DNA of 64,000 nucleotides from Dactylosporangium vinaceum (GTDB lineage Bacteria > Actinomycetota > Actinomycetes > Mycobacteriales > Micromonosporaceae). Below, piece by piece: positions 43,242 to 51,559 of this stretch. A program made the translations under genes and the position numbers. The stretch spans positions 4,216,001 through 4,280,000 of the forward strand of contig NZ_CP061913.1 of the NCBI RefSeq assembly GCF_019904175.1, given 5' to 3'. Numbering within the stretch: the first letter of the stretch is position 1; each line of letters opens with the position of its first letter. The notes below the pieces were generated by a model. That model saw only the letters and a list, made by a program, of their open reading frames with translations, ran no database searches and was not told the origin of the DNA.

Positions 43242-43916
43242 ATGCGAGTGCTTGTCGTGGAGGATGAGAAGCGGTTGGCCGAGACGCTCCGGTGGGGCCT
43301 GGTGGCCGAGGGCTACGCCGTGGACGTCGCCAATGACGGCCCTGACGGCCTCGAGCTGGCCATGTCGAACCCGTATCAAGCGATCATCCTGGACATCATG
43401 TTGCCGAGGATGAACGGATACCGGGTGTGCGCCGAGCTTCGAACGCAGGGAATCACCACGCCCGTCCTGATGCTGACCGCCAAGAACGGTGAGTACGACG
43501 AGGCCGAAGCCCTGGACACCGGAGCCGACGACTTCCTCAGCAAGCCATTCTCGTACGTGGTCCTCCAAGCTCGGCTGCGGGCGCTCATCAGGCGCGGCCG
43601 CACCGGAGGCTCATCGGTACTGACCTTCGGCGACCTCGCGGTCGATCAGGCCAGGCGCACAGTCATGCGGGCCGGTCAACCCATAACGCTCACCACGAAG
43701 GAGTTCGCGGTGCTGGAGTGCCTGCTGCGCCACGACGGCAGTGCGGTCACCAAGCGGGAGATCCTGGACGAGGTGTGGGACATGGCGTATCAGGGCGATC
43801 CGAACATCGTCGAGGTGTACGTGAGCGCGTTGCGTCGTAAGGTGGACGCACCGTTCGGGCGGCGCACGATCGCCACCGTGCGCGGAGTCGGTTACCGGAT
43901 GGTCTCCGATGATTAG
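43242..43916 (+). CDS. OmpR-family response regulator
   Basis: 224 aa. The receiver domain has the acidic pair in VVEDEKRL, the phospho-acceptor Asp in IILDIMLPRMNG (about residue 51), Thr in MLTAKN and Lys in SKPFSY. The C-terminal winged helix spans residues about 130-222 (TTKEFAVLECLLRH, NIVEVYVSALRRKVD, VRGVGYRMV). It overlaps the kinase gene by 8 nt. The pair faces the orphaned FtsX permease, and probably once controlled it in response to an envelope-active compound. Confidence 0.95.
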   Translation: MRVLVVEDEKRLAETLRWGLVAEGYAVDVANDGPDGLELAMSNPYQAIILDIMLPRMNGYRVCAELRTQGITTPVLMLTAKNGEYDEAEALDTGADDFLSKPFSYVVLQARLRALIRRGRTGGSSVLTFGDLAVDQARRTVMRAGQPITLTTKEFAVLECLLRHDGSAVTKREILDEVWDMAYQGDPNIVEVYVSALRRKVDAPFGRRTIATVRGVGYRMVSDD

Positions 43917-45372
43917 GCTGTGGCCCGTCTCGGTTCGTCGCAGCAACACACTCGCCGCGGCCCTGATCTGCATGCTCCTGTTCACCGTCGGCGCACTCGG
44001 GGTGCACGCCCTGGTCGCGAACGAGCTGTCAGCCATGGCGAAGAACACGGCCGCGCACGACCTGGACCAGCTGGTGTCGGCCTACCGGGTCGCCTCACTC
44101 GGCGGTGGCCGGACCGCCCTGGCCGCCGCTGTCTTGAGCGACCCCATGTTCGTGGTGGTGGCCGACTCGGGCAAGGCGGTCGTCACCAGCGACGCCATCG
44201 TCCGGCTGACGCCGCAATGGAGTATTCCCGAACCGGCGCCGATGGGTGCTCCGCCCGACTGGACCACGACGACCACCGTGACGCTGCGGTCCGATGCCCA
44301 TCCGAACTGGCGGGAGTTTCGCGCGTACACAGTTCTCGGCCGGGTTGTGAACAATGTGCCCGCCAGCCTCGTGGAGCCGCTGGGGCGTACCGGGTCCACG
44401 CTGAACGCCGGCCTCGACGGCTCGGGGGACAGAAGTCTCCGTCTCACCGTCTATCTGTTCGTGCCGCCCTGGACCACAATCCAAGTACTTCGGCTGTTCG
44501 ACACCACGATGGCCCGTTTCGTACCGCTGGCGGTCGTCGTCGTCGCGCTTGTCGCGTGGTTCGCGTCGGGAAGGGCACTGCGGCCGGTCGAGGCGATTCG
44601 GCGTGAGTTGGCCGAGGTGAGCGGGAACCAACTGGACCGACGCGTGCCGGTGCCACGCTCCCACGACGAGGTCGCCCGGCTCGCCGTCACCACCAACGAC
44701 ACGCTCGACCGGCTCCATCAGGCCCACCTCCGGCAGGGGCGGTTCGTCGCCGATGCCAGCCACGAGTTGCGCAGCCCGCTCGCGAGTCTGCGGACCGGCC
44801 TGGAGGTCGCGCTCGCGCACAGCGACCGCGCTGACTGGCCGGCGGTGGCCGAGCGATCCTTGCTGGAAGTGTCCCGCTTGCAGCGGATCACCGCTGACCT
44901 GCTGCAGTTGGCCGTTGACGATGGCCCCGCCCGGTCCGATCTCGTGGACCTCACCGATCTGGTCAGGGAGCAGGTGGCCGAGCGATCCCTCGGAACCGGG
45001 CCGGCCGTGCTGGCAACGGTGGCCGGAGCGACGCTGGTCCGCGGTGAGTCCGTCCAGCTCGAACGGCTGCTTCGGAACCTGCTGGACAATGCGGTGCGGC
45101 ACGCCCGGTCGACCGTCAGCGTCACCGTCTCGAAGTCGGACGGGACTGTTGTCCTGGAGGTGCTCGATGACGGCGCCGGTGTCGCCCACCCTTTCCGTGA
45201 GCGGGTGTTCGACCGGTTCGTCCGGCTCGACGAAGCACGAGCGCGGGACGCCGGCGGTGCTGGCCTCGGGCTTACGCTCGCCCGCGCCATCGCGATCCGG
45301 CACGGCGGCACGCTGCACATTGAGGACAGCGACGCCGGCGCGAGGTTCGTGGCTCGACTGCCAGGAGCGTGA
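43909..45372 (+). CDS. Sensor histidine kinase
   Basis: 487 aa. Two transmembrane helices (residues about 12-33 and 200-222) flank an extracytoplasmic sensor of about 165 residues. HAMP follows (ALRPVEAIRRELAEVSGNQL), then HisKA with the phospho-acceptor His in DASHELRSPLASLR. The ATPase domain has the N box (LLRNLLDNAVRHA), G1 (LDDGAGV) and G2 (GGAGLGLTLARAI). All catalytic boxes are present, unlike the kinase at 54835. The start overlaps the response regulator. Confidence 0.94.
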   Translation: MIRLWPVSVRRSNTLAAALICMLLFTVGALGVHALVANELSAMAKNTAAHDLDQLVSAYRVASLGGGRTALAAAVLSDPMFVVVADSGKAVVTSDAIVRLTPQWSIPEPAPMGAPPDWTTTTTVTLRSDAHPNWREFRAYTVLGRVVNNVPASLVEPLGRTGSTLNAGLDGSGDRSLRLTVYLFVPPWTTIQVLRLFDTTMARFVPLAVVVVALVAWFASGRALRPVEAIRRELAEVSGNQLDRRVPVPRSHDEVARLAVTTNDTLDRLHQAHLRQGRFVADASHELRSPLASLRTGLEVALAHSDRADWPAVAERSLLEVSRLQRITADLLQLAVDDGPARSDLVDLTDLVREQVAERSLGTGPAVLATVAGATLVRGESVQLERLLRNLLDNAVRHARSTVSVTVSKSDGTVVLEVLDDGAGVAHPFRERVFDRFVRLDEARARDAGGAGLGLTLARAIAIRHGGTLHIEDSDAGARFVARLPGA

Positions 45373-45600
45373 CCGAGGCGGCGCAGCGTAGCCTCACAGC
45401 CATCGCCGGGAGCCGCGCGTCCTGCGTCTCGTGCGCCAAGCCGCGGAGACCAGCGCATCGCGACTCGGATGTGCTTGCGAGCGGGGTCGCGCTGCGGCGC
45501 ACAGGCCCGACGATGCGCGAATGACACTGCTCCAGAGCGTCCGTCGAGGGAGACAGCGGCGGTCTGCCGTCAGCGGAATGGGCCGTCCGGGAGGACGATC

Positions 45601-46971
45601 GTGGGTACGGTCCTCGATATGACGCTTCTTCCGGATCTCCAGGAATGGATCGAGCGGACTGCTGGGCGGCACGGGGTGCCGGGAGCTGCGGTGGCCGTCG
45701 GAATGGGCGACCAGCTGGCTGAGGCGGCCACCGGGGTGACCAATTTGGATACGGGGGTGGAGGCCACCGCCGACACTGTTTTCCAGATCGGGTCGGTTAC
45801 CAAGGCATGGACGACCGCCCTGGTGATGCAGCTCGTCGGGGAGGATCTGGTCGATCTCGATGAGCCGGTCCGCACTTATCTTCCCGAGTTCGGGGTGCTG
45901 GATGTCGCCGCCTCGGCGAGCATCACCGCGCGGCACCTGTTGTCGCACACCGGTGGGTTCGACGGGGATCTGTTCGAGGACACCGGGCGCGGAGACGACG
46001 CGGTGACCAAGCTCCTTGTGTTCATGCGTAGCAACGCCCGGCAGGTCAGCGGGCCGGGGGAGCTGTTCTCGTACTGCAATGCCGGCTATTGCGCGCTCGG
46101 AGCCCTCGTCGCCAAGCTGCGCGGGTGTACGTGGGAGGCCGCTATGCGGGAGCTGCTGATCGAGCCTCTCGGTGCGCGGCACATGGCGCTCTACGCCGAG
46201 GAAGCAATCATGTTCCGGGCCGCGGTCGGGCACGTCGGTGAGCCGCCGCGGGTGTCGCCGCGGCGGCTGCTGCCGCAGTCGGACGCGCCGGCCGGGTCGA
46301 CCCTGAGCGCCGCACTGCGTGACCTCGTGCGGTTCGGGCGGATGCTGCTGGCCGATGGTGTGGCGGCCGACGGGACGCGGGTGCTGCCAGCGGGAACCTT
46401 TGCCGAGATGTGCCGGCCGCAGGTCACGCTGCCACGGATGGGCGACAGGCATGCAGCCGCCTGGGGTCTGGGGCTGATGCTGTTCGAGTGGGACGGCAGG
46501 CCGGTGGTCGGCCACGACGGCAGCACCCCGGGCACGTATACGACCTGGCGCATCGTGCCCGACCGCGACCTAGTGCTCGCCATCCACGCGAACGGTGGCC
46601 GCAGTTCGGTGTTCATCGACGAGGTGCTCGCGAAGGTCCTGTCGTCCGCGGCGGGGATCCGGTTGCCGTCGCGGGTGTTGCCGCCGGACACGCCGGTGCC
46701 GTTTCGGCCGGAGGACTACGCCGGGAGGTACTCGGCGCCGCGCATTACCTACGAGGTGAAAGCCGATGTCAACGGGCTGGAGATCACCGAGATCCCGTAT
46801 GGCCTGGCGGCGCAGTTCGGGAAGGGTGGCACGACCGTTCGCTATGTCCACGTCGGCGACGGCCGTTTCGTCGGCATCGAGCCGGCGGAGGGGCCCCACC
46901 CGATGATCGCCTTCCTGCGGGGCGGGCGCTTCCTCTACAACCTGCGCGTCGTGCCGCGTGTCACAAAGTAG
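45601..46971 (+). CDS. Serine hydrolase of the beta-lactamase/PBP4-like (class C) fold
   Basis: 456 aa. The catalytic motifs are S-x-x-K at 65-68 (SVTK), Y-x-N at 158-160 (YCN) and HDG near residue 307 (VGHDGSTPG). No signal peptide is visible, so it is probably intracellular, more like esterase/peptidase members than secreted beta-lactamases. A C-terminal beta domain (EDYAGRYSAPRITYEVKADV) follows. GTG 45601 is chosen because GGGAGG lies 6 nt upstream; ATG 45619 has none. It is convergent with, and overlaps by 11 nt, the truncated M56 gene. Confidence 0.88.
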   Translation: MGTVLDMTLLPDLQEWIERTAGRHGVPGAAVAVGMGDQLAEAATGVTNLDTGVEATADTVFQIGSVTKAWTTALVMQLVGEDLVDLDEPVRTYLPEFGVLDVAASASITARHLLSHTGGFDGDLFEDTGRGDDAVTKLLVFMRSNARQVSGPGELFSYCNAGYCALGALVAKLRGCTWEAAMRELLIEPLGARHMALYAEEAIMFRAAVGHVGEPPRVSPRRLLPQSDAPAGSTLSAALRDLVRFGRMLLADGVAADGTRVLPAGTFAEMCRPQVTLPRMGDRHAAAWGLGLMLFEWDGRPVVGHDGSTPGTYTTWRIVPDRDLVLAIHANGGRSSVFIDEVLAKVLSSAAGIRLPSRVLPPDTPVPFRPEDYAGRYSAPRITYEVKADVNGLEITEIPYGLAAQFGKGGTTVRYVHVGDGRFVGIEPAEGPHPMIAFLRGGRFLYNLRVVPRVTK

Positions 46972-47326
46972 GGGCCGGGCCGGCGCCGGTCGGGCCCCGA
47001 TCCCGGCGCCACGCCTCGCGTACGAGCCGGGCGGCCAGCCAGAGCAGCGCCAGCGCGGCGGCGACGGTCACCCAGTCCGGTACCGGCTCCGGCAGGACGC
47101 GGCCGACCACGGCGGCCCGGTCCTCGCGCTGTTCCAATGGCGGCAGGTCGTTGAGCAGCGTCGCGCCGAGCAGGCCCAGACAGGCACTGGAACAGCCGGC
47201 CGTGAGCAGCGCGATCGCGGTGAGCGCCCGCGCCGCCGCTTCCGGCCGGCTCGCGGTGATCGCCTGCCGGGCGGCCGGGATGAGTAGTACCGGCAGGATC
47301 AGCGGCAGATAGACCAGTCCGATCAT
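46961..47326 (-). CDS. Truncated M56-type membrane protein (BlaR-like, no protease domain)
   Basis: 121 aa with three hydrophobic helices (residues about 3-20, 32-58 and 86-105) and an Arg-rich end. It sits where a BlaR1/M56 metalloprotease should be, directly coupled to the BlaI gene by ATGA overlap, and its helices match the N-terminal part of actinobacterial M56 proteins. The HEXXH protease domain expected after the third helix is missing; the frame stops at 46961 and meets the serine hydrolase end. It is either a truncated protein or a degenerate partner. Confidence 0.65.
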   Translation of the reverse strand: MIGLVYLPLILPVLLIPAARQAITASRPEAAARALTAIALLTAGCSSACLGLLGATLLNDLPPLEQREDRAAVVGRVLPEPVPDWVTVAAALALLWLAARLVREAWRRDRGPTGAGPAPTL

Positions 47327-47682
47327 GCCGGATCGTCCGCGACCTGGGCGAGCAGCCCACGAAGCACGGCGGCGTCGGCGGGATCGAGCTCGGCGGTGAA
47401 TTCGCGCAGGACGGCGCGACGGTCGCCGGGGCCGTTGAGCAGCGCTCGCATCTGCTGGGCGATGACGGTCGGGGTGCCATGGGTGGGCCGGTAGACGTGC
47501 CCGCGTCCCCCGTGCGGACTGGGGCCGCGCCGGGTCAGACCCTTGTCCAGCAGGCGGGTCAGGATGGTCTGGATGGTGTTGTAGGCGGCGCCGCGGCCGA
47601 GGCCTTCCAGCACCTGGGCCGGTGTCAGGGGCCCGGGGGTGGCGCGTAGCACCGCGAGCACGTCCGCCTCGAGCGAGCCCAC
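47323..47682 (-). CDS. BlaI/MecI-family repressor
   Basis: 119 aa. The winged helix is intact (LEADVLAVLRATPGPLTPAQVLEGL, YNTIQTILTRLLDKGLTRR), followed by the dimerisation helices (TVIAQQMRALLNGPGD, FTAELDPADAAVLRGLLAQV). The start is GTG 47682. BlaI proteins bind TACA...TGTA dyads and are removed by cleavage by the M56 partner, which is truncated here. Two TCCTACA/TGTAGGA sites 1.7 and 3.5 kb away are candidate targets. Confidence 0.85.
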   Translation of the reverse strand: MGSLEADVLAVLRATPGPLTPAQVLEGLGRGAAYNTIQTILTRLLDKGLTRRGPSPHGGRGHVYRPTHGTPTVIAQQMRALLNGPGDRRAVLREFTAELDPADAAVLRGLLAQVADDPA

Positions 47683-47847
47683 GGCCGTCGCTCGGGGGTC
47701 TCATGTCGGGTCACGCCCTCACCGTACCGACCACAGACACGCGGTTTACCTGTAGCCCGGCGAAGCACGACGGCTCGTGGGCGCTGTCGCCGCCGGCCTC
47801 ACCGCGTCGATAAAACAGGCGGATGCGTGGGTACCGTGAGATGGGTG

Positions 47848-48786
47848 ATGGCATCATCGGTGCGGCGGTTGACCGGGAAAGCTCGCGGGCGGTCGAGGGC
47901 CGGGCGCGCGGCTGCCGGGGCTGCGCTGCTGTGCCTGGCCGCGGCGGGGTGCGGTACCAGCACCCGGCCGGCCGCAACGCCCTCGGGTGTCACCGCGCCG
48001 ACCGTAGCCCCTTCGCCGGCGCCGTCGACCGGGTCTCCGGCGGGGCCGGGGCATGTCGTGGTGGTCGTGTTCGAGAACAAGTCGGACCGGCAGGTCGCCG
48101 GAAATCCCGATGCGCCGTACCTCAATGCGCTCATCGGACAGTCCGCCGTGTTCACCGACGCGCACGGCGTCGCGCATCCCAGCCAGCCGAACTATCTGGC
48201 GCTCTTCTCCGGCTCGACGCAGGGCGTCACCGACGACCACTGCCCGGTCCGGGCCGGCGCCGCGCCGAACCTCGCGCAGGAGCTCCTCGCGGCCGGCCGC
48301 ACGTTCGTCGGCTACTCCGAAGATCTGCCGGCGCCGGGGTTCCGGGGCTGTTCCAGCGGCCGGTACGCCGCGAAACACAATCCCTGGGCCGACTTCGACA
48401 CCGTCCCGGCCGAGGCCAACCAGCCCTACACGGCGTGGCCGGACGATCCCGCGCGCCTGCCCACCGTCGCGTTCGTGATCCCGAACCTGTGCAACGACAT
48501 GCACGACTGCTCCGTCGCGACCGGCGACACCTGGGCGCGCGAGCACCTGGAGCCGTACCGCCGCTGGGCCGCCGCCCACGACAGCTGGCTCATCGTGACG
48601 TTCGACGAGGACGACGGCAGCTCCGCCAACCGCATCCTCACCTTCGTCTGCGGCGCGGGCATCACGCCCGGACCCCGCACCGGCCGAGTGGACCACTACG
48701 CCGTGCTGCGCACCATCGAGGACCGGTACGGGCTGGCGCCGCTCGGCCGGGCCGCCGACGCCGGCCCGCTACCCCTGCGGGTGTGA
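47848..48786 (+). CDS. Lipoprotein phosphoesterase (acid phosphatase/phospholipase C family)
   Basis: 312 aa. A lipoprotein signal (residues 1-35, lipobox LAAAGC) is followed by a Pro/Thr linker and a phosphoesterase domain. HVVVVVFENKSDRQV holds the metal-binding Glu-Asn, AHPSQPNYLALFSGS the His and Ser/Asn, and HDSWLIVTFDEDDGSSANRI the Asp cluster. Those are the features of the PF04185 phosphoesterase family. It would act outside the membrane, perhaps releasing phosphate from esters. ATG 47848 is used; GTG 47827 is an alternative. Confidence 0.85.
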   Translation: MASSVRRLTGKARGRSRAGRAAAGAALLCLAAAGCGTSTRPAATPSGVTAPTVAPSPAPSTGSPAGPGHVVVVVFENKSDRQVAGNPDAPYLNALIGQSAVFTDAHGVAHPSQPNYLALFSGSTQGVTDDHCPVRAGAAPNLAQELLAAGRTFVGYSEDLPAPGFRGCSSGRYAAKHNPWADFDTVPAEANQPYTAWPDDPARLPTVAFVIPNLCNDMHDCSVATGDTWAREHLEPYRRWAAAHDSWLIVTFDEDDGSSANRILTFVCGAGITPGPRTGRVDHYAVLRTIEDRYGLAPLGRAADAGPLPLRV

Positions 48787-48797
48787 CACCGCTCGGC

Positions 48798-49140
48798 TCA
48801 ACGACCACCGGGCTCGGCGTCGGCGCGGTTGACCGCCAGGTAGGTGACCAGGCCGACGATGAGCACGGCCCAGGCCGCCGTCACCGGGCCGGTACCCAGC
48901 GCCAGACCGCCGCGCTCGTGCGAGACGCCCATCCAGTCGGCGAAGGACGCACCGAGCGGACGCGTGATGACGTACGCGGTCCAGAACGCTGCCACCGCGT
49001 TGAGCGTGCGGGTCCGGTAAAGCAGCGCCGGCACGGCGATCACGGCCCCGAAGATGACGCCCGAGAGCAGGTAGCCCCAGCCGAACGTCACGGCGGTCAG
49101 GTCGCCGACGGCGGTGCCCAGCGCGAACGTGGTCAGAACG
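48798..49140 (-). pseudogene. C-terminal half of a COG4705-type membrane protein
   Basis: The frame encodes QWAAVLTTFALGTAVGDL in frame just upstream of the first start codon, then a second repeat AAFWTAYVITRPLGASFADW. These are the third and fourth repeats of COG4705 (DUF347) proteins, which normally have four and are intact at 50248. Upstream an in-frame TAA (near 49185) closes it without a start. A truncated 97-aa product from GTG 49091 is possible. An operator shared with the intact gene lies 210 bp upstream, so the gene has lost its first half by internal deletion. Confidence 0.65.
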
Positions 49141-49354
49141 GCCGCCCACTGTCCGGGTCCAGCCTTACGGGCGCCGGCCTTGTCCTCGCCACGGCCTTAC
49201 GCGCGAGGTCCGGGTACGTCCAGGCCGACGCGTGCGGCACTGCCTCGGTCGCTTGCCGCACCAGCACGCACCAGCAACGCCGCGGCGGCGGCCACCGTCG
49301 CGGCCCGGCGAGCGATGCCTCGCGTCGTTGCTGACCTGACGAACCTTGAGCTCA

Positions 49355-49383
49355 CCATACTCCTACATTATGTAGGAATATGG
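49355..49383. promoter_or_regulatory. Operator 1: TCCTACA-N3-TGTAGGA
   Basis: TCCTACA (49361-49367), TTA, TGTAGGA (49371-49377), with arms extending to 13 bp (CCATAc... to ...aTATGG, one mismatch). It lies between the COG4705 remnant (minus) and dedA (plus). The core is identical to operator 2 at 51150. Confidence 0.75.
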
Positions 49384-49455
49384 TGGTTGGCGACTCATCC
49401 AGATGGGGTACACCGATCCCGCATTGTTCAGCGCCCGTGCACGTGAGGAGCGTCA

Positions 49456-50073
49456 GTGAAGGTCCTGGATCCCGAATGGCTCATCTCGACGTTCGGGGTG
49501 CTCGGCATTCTCGCGATCGTCTTCGCCGAGTCCGGGCTGCTGATCGGGTTCTTCCTGCCCGGCGATTCGCTGCTGTTCACCACCGGACTGCTGGTGGCGG
49601 GCGGGCGTTACCTGCACCTGCCGCTGTGGCTGATGATCCTGCTCATCGCGGCCGCGGCGGTCGCAGGCGACCAGGTCGGTTACCTCTTCGGCCGCCGGGT
49701 CGGCCCGGCGCTGTTCCGCCGCCCGAACTCGCGGCTGTTCAAGCAGGAGAATCTGGCGAGGGCGCGGGAGTTCTTCGACCGCTACGGGCCCCGCTCCATC
49801 GTGCTGGCGCGGTTCGTGCCGGTGGTGCGCACCTTCACGCCAATCGTGGCCGGCGCCTCGCACATGCAGTACCGCACCTTCGCGCTCTACAACGCCGTCG
49901 GGGGCGCGCTGTGGAGCACCGGGGTCACGGTGCTCGGCTTCTACCTCGGCCAGGTCGCCTTCGTGAAGTCCAACATCGAGCTCATCCTCATTGACATCGT
50001 CGTGCTGTCCGTCGTGCCGATCGGGGTCGAACTGCTGCGCGGCCGGGCCCGCGCCCGGCGGGCCCGTTCATGA
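49456..50073 (+). CDS. DedA-family membrane protein
   Basis: 205 aa. DedA/SNARE-associated family: FAESGLLIGFFLPGDSLLFTTG, then GDQVGYLFGRRVGPALF, the re-entrant region FFDRYGPRSIVLARFVPVVRTFTPIVAG, and terminal helices. DedA proteins are thought to move lipid carriers such as undecaprenyl phosphate across the membrane. GTG 49456 follows GAGGAG. Operator 1 sits 73 bp upstream. An UppP fragment begins at its stop codon, which fits an undecaprenyl-phosphate theme. Confidence 0.9.
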   Translation: MKVLDPEWLISTFGVLGILAIVFAESGLLIGFFLPGDSLLFTTGLLVAGGRYLHLPLWLMILLIAAAAVAGDQVGYLFGRRVGPALFRRPNSRLFKQENLARAREFFDRYGPRSIVLARFVPVVRTFTPIVAGASHMQYRTFALYNAVGGALWSTGVTVLGFYLGQVAFVKSNIELILIDIVVLSVVPIGVELLRGRARARRARS

Positions 50074-50300
50074 TGCTCGGCGGACGGTGGGCCCGGGACC
50101 TCCACGTGTCCGCACCGCAGCCGCCGTATCTGGCGTTCGTCGTGGGGTTGCACGTGGCCACGGCACTTGCCCTGCTGCTGTTCTTCTGGCACGACCGGTG
50201 CGGATCGCCACCGGGTAGCAGGCCTACCGCAGCGTCGACGCCGGTGGTCAATCCCGGCGCGCGGCGAGCGGCTCCCGGCGCCGTTCTGTGGCGTGCGTGA
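50070..50300 (+). pseudogene. N-terminal-region fragment of undecaprenyl-diphosphatase (UppP/BacA-like)
   Basis: ATG overlaps the DedA stop (ATGA). Residues about 19-43 (PPYLAFVVGLHVATALALLL then FFWHD) match the second helix of UppP (GLHLGTALALLVYFWRD-type). The catalytic E-x-x-x-E and P-V-S-S-S-x-H motifs before it and all later helices are missing; the rest is a Pro/Ala tail. The full protein is about 280 aa, so this is a relic of a dedA-uppP operon. Translation by coupling is possible but activity is not. Confidence 0.6.
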
Positions 50301-51111
50301 AGGCCATCAGGCCGAACAGGACGAGCAGCAGTACCAGGGAGGACCCGAGCGTGCCGAGGGCGAGCCCGCCCTTGGCAGCGGGCTTGGTGAGGAAGTCGCC
50401 GGCGGTGGCGCCGAGCGGGCGGGTGAGGACGAACGCCAGCCAGAAGATCAGGACGTTGGGTACGGCGGGAATGTACTTCAGCACCAGCAGTACTGCCAGG
50501 GCCGCTGTCACCAGCAGTGCGCCGCCGGCGTACCCGAGCCCTGAGCTGTCGGACAGGAAGTCGCCCATCGACGTGCCCAGGGTGTTCGACACCAGGATCG
50601 CCGCCCAGAACAGGGCCTCGCCGCGGAAGGTGTCGATGTCGCGGATCGAGAACGTCAGGCCGGTGAGTTTCCAGCCGGCGAAGATGGCGATCAGGATCGA
50701 GACGAGGATCGCGGCCCCGGCCGGGTACCCGAGTCCCAGTCCTTGCGGCCCCCAGCCGAGCGCGTCGGCGCCGTGCAGGTATGCGGCGCTCGCGTCGCGG
50801 TTCATGAAGTCGGACATGGTCGTGCCCGCCATGCTGGTGGACAGGATGACCGTCCAGTAGAAGAACGGGTTGTACCGGCGTGAGCGCAGCTGCACCACCA
50901 GCGTCACGACGAACAGCAGGAGCAGGGCGATCGTGGTGAGGAAGTAGCCCAGCCGGAGCGTCTGGGCGAACAGGTCACCGGCCGTCTCGCCGAGTGTGGT
51001 GGCCGCGATCTTCATGATCCAGAAGATCAGGGTGACCTCGGGAAGCTTCTTGAGGACATGCCGGCCGGTCCCGGCAATGTCCGCCTCGGTCAACAGGGCC
51101 TGAGCTTTCAC
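50248..51111 (-). CDS. COG4705 (DUF347) membrane protein
   Basis: 287 aa, eight or so helices in four repeats, each with the pattern W-x-x-K/V-I-x-x-T-x-G-x-T-x-x-D: FWIMKIAATTLGETAGD, FYWTVILSTSMAGTTMSD, LFWAAILVSNTLGTSMGD, IFWLAFVLTRPLGATAGD. This is the complete COG4705 fold; function unknown, possibly metal or proton-linked transport. GTG 51111 follows GGGGAGGAAGCC. It reads away from feoA. Operator 2 (51150-51166) lies 39 nt upstream and overlaps the likely promoter. A degraded relative is at 48798. Confidence 0.82.
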   Translation of the reverse strand: MKAQALLTEADIAGTGRHVLKKLPEVTLIFWIMKIAATTLGETAGDLFAQTLRLGYFLTTIALLLLFVVTLVVQLRSRRYNPFFYWTVILSTSMAGTTMSDFMNRDASAAYLHGADALGWGPQGLGLGYPAGAAILVSILIAIFAGWKLTGLTFSIRDIDTFRGEALFWAAILVSNTLGTSMGDFLSDSSGLGYAGGALLVTAALAVLLVLKYIPAVPNVLIFWLAFVLTRPLGATAGDFLTKPAAKGGLALGTLGSSLVLLLVLFGLMAFTHATERRREPLAARRD

Positions 51112-51149
51112 GGCTTCCTCCCCGGAATCGAGCAAATCCGGGCAAATCA

Positions 51150-51166
51150 TCCTACAACCTGTAGGA
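51150..51166. promoter_or_regulatory. Operator 2: TCCTACA-N3-TGTAGGA
   Basis: TCCTACA (51150-51156), ACC, TGTAGGA (51160-51166): a perfect 7-bp inverted repeat identical in both arms to operator 1. Located 39 nt before the COG4705 start. BlaI/CopY-family repressors bind TACA...TGTA dyads, and a BlaI-type gene is nearby. Confidence 0.75.
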
Positions 51167-51233
51167 GTGTCGTAGGCGATCCGCAAATCAGGCCCGAGCG
51201 TGTCCGGGTCGTCGTGCCCCCGTCCGTAGCGGA

Positions 51234-51252
51234 TAAAGTAAGCCTTACCTTA
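51234..51252. promoter_or_regulatory. IdeR/DtxR iron box
   Basis: TAAAGTAAGCCTTACCTTA is a near-perfect 19-bp palindrome (8 of 9 arm positions pair). Its reverse complement matches the DtxR/IdeR consensus TTAGGTTAGGCTAACCTAA at 14 of 19 positions. It ends 4 nt before the feoA start, so iron-loaded repressor would block transcription or initiation. Confidence 0.8.
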
Positions 51253-51256
51253 GGAT

Positions 51257-51559
51257 GTGCGTGTGGCTCGACGATCCCCAACCGGAGCGCTACCCGTGCA
51301 CCCTGCTCCCTCGGCAGTCGCCTCCGGTGTGCTGGCCGACTTCGCACCTGGTCGTCGCGCCACGGTGCTCGGGATGACCGCCGACGCGCCGCCGGCGGTC
51401 GCGCGGCGCCTCGAGGATCTCGGGCTGACCAGTGGCACGACGGTGGAGGTCGTGCGGCGGGCTCCGCTGCGTGATCCGGTCGTCTATCGAGTGAAGGACT
51501 ACGAGCTCTGCCTGCGCCGGGCGCAGGCGGCGTGCGTACTGGCCCTGGAGATCGCGTGA
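51257..51559 (+). CDS. feoA: FeoA-type SH3-like protein
   Basis: 100 aa. The C-terminal three quarters are FeoA-like (ASGVLADFAPGRRATVLGMTA, RRLEDLGLTSGTTVEVVRRAPL, YRVKDYELCLRRAQAACV). FeoA helps FeoB in ferrous iron uptake. GTG 51257 or 51263 starts four to ten nt after the iron box, without clear ribosome site, suggesting a very short leader. The stop overlaps the FeoB start by GTGA. Confidence 0.88.
   Translation: MRVARRSPTGALPVHPAPSAVASGVLADFAPGRRATVLGMTADAPPAVARRLEDLGLTSGTTVEVVRRAPLRDPVVYRVKDYELCLRRAQAACVLALEIA

Noticed and set aside
49197-49358. A 53-codon minus-strand ORF starting inside operator 1
   Set aside because: Ala/Arg-rich, ribosome site too close, and it ends inside the COG4705 remnant; probably chance.
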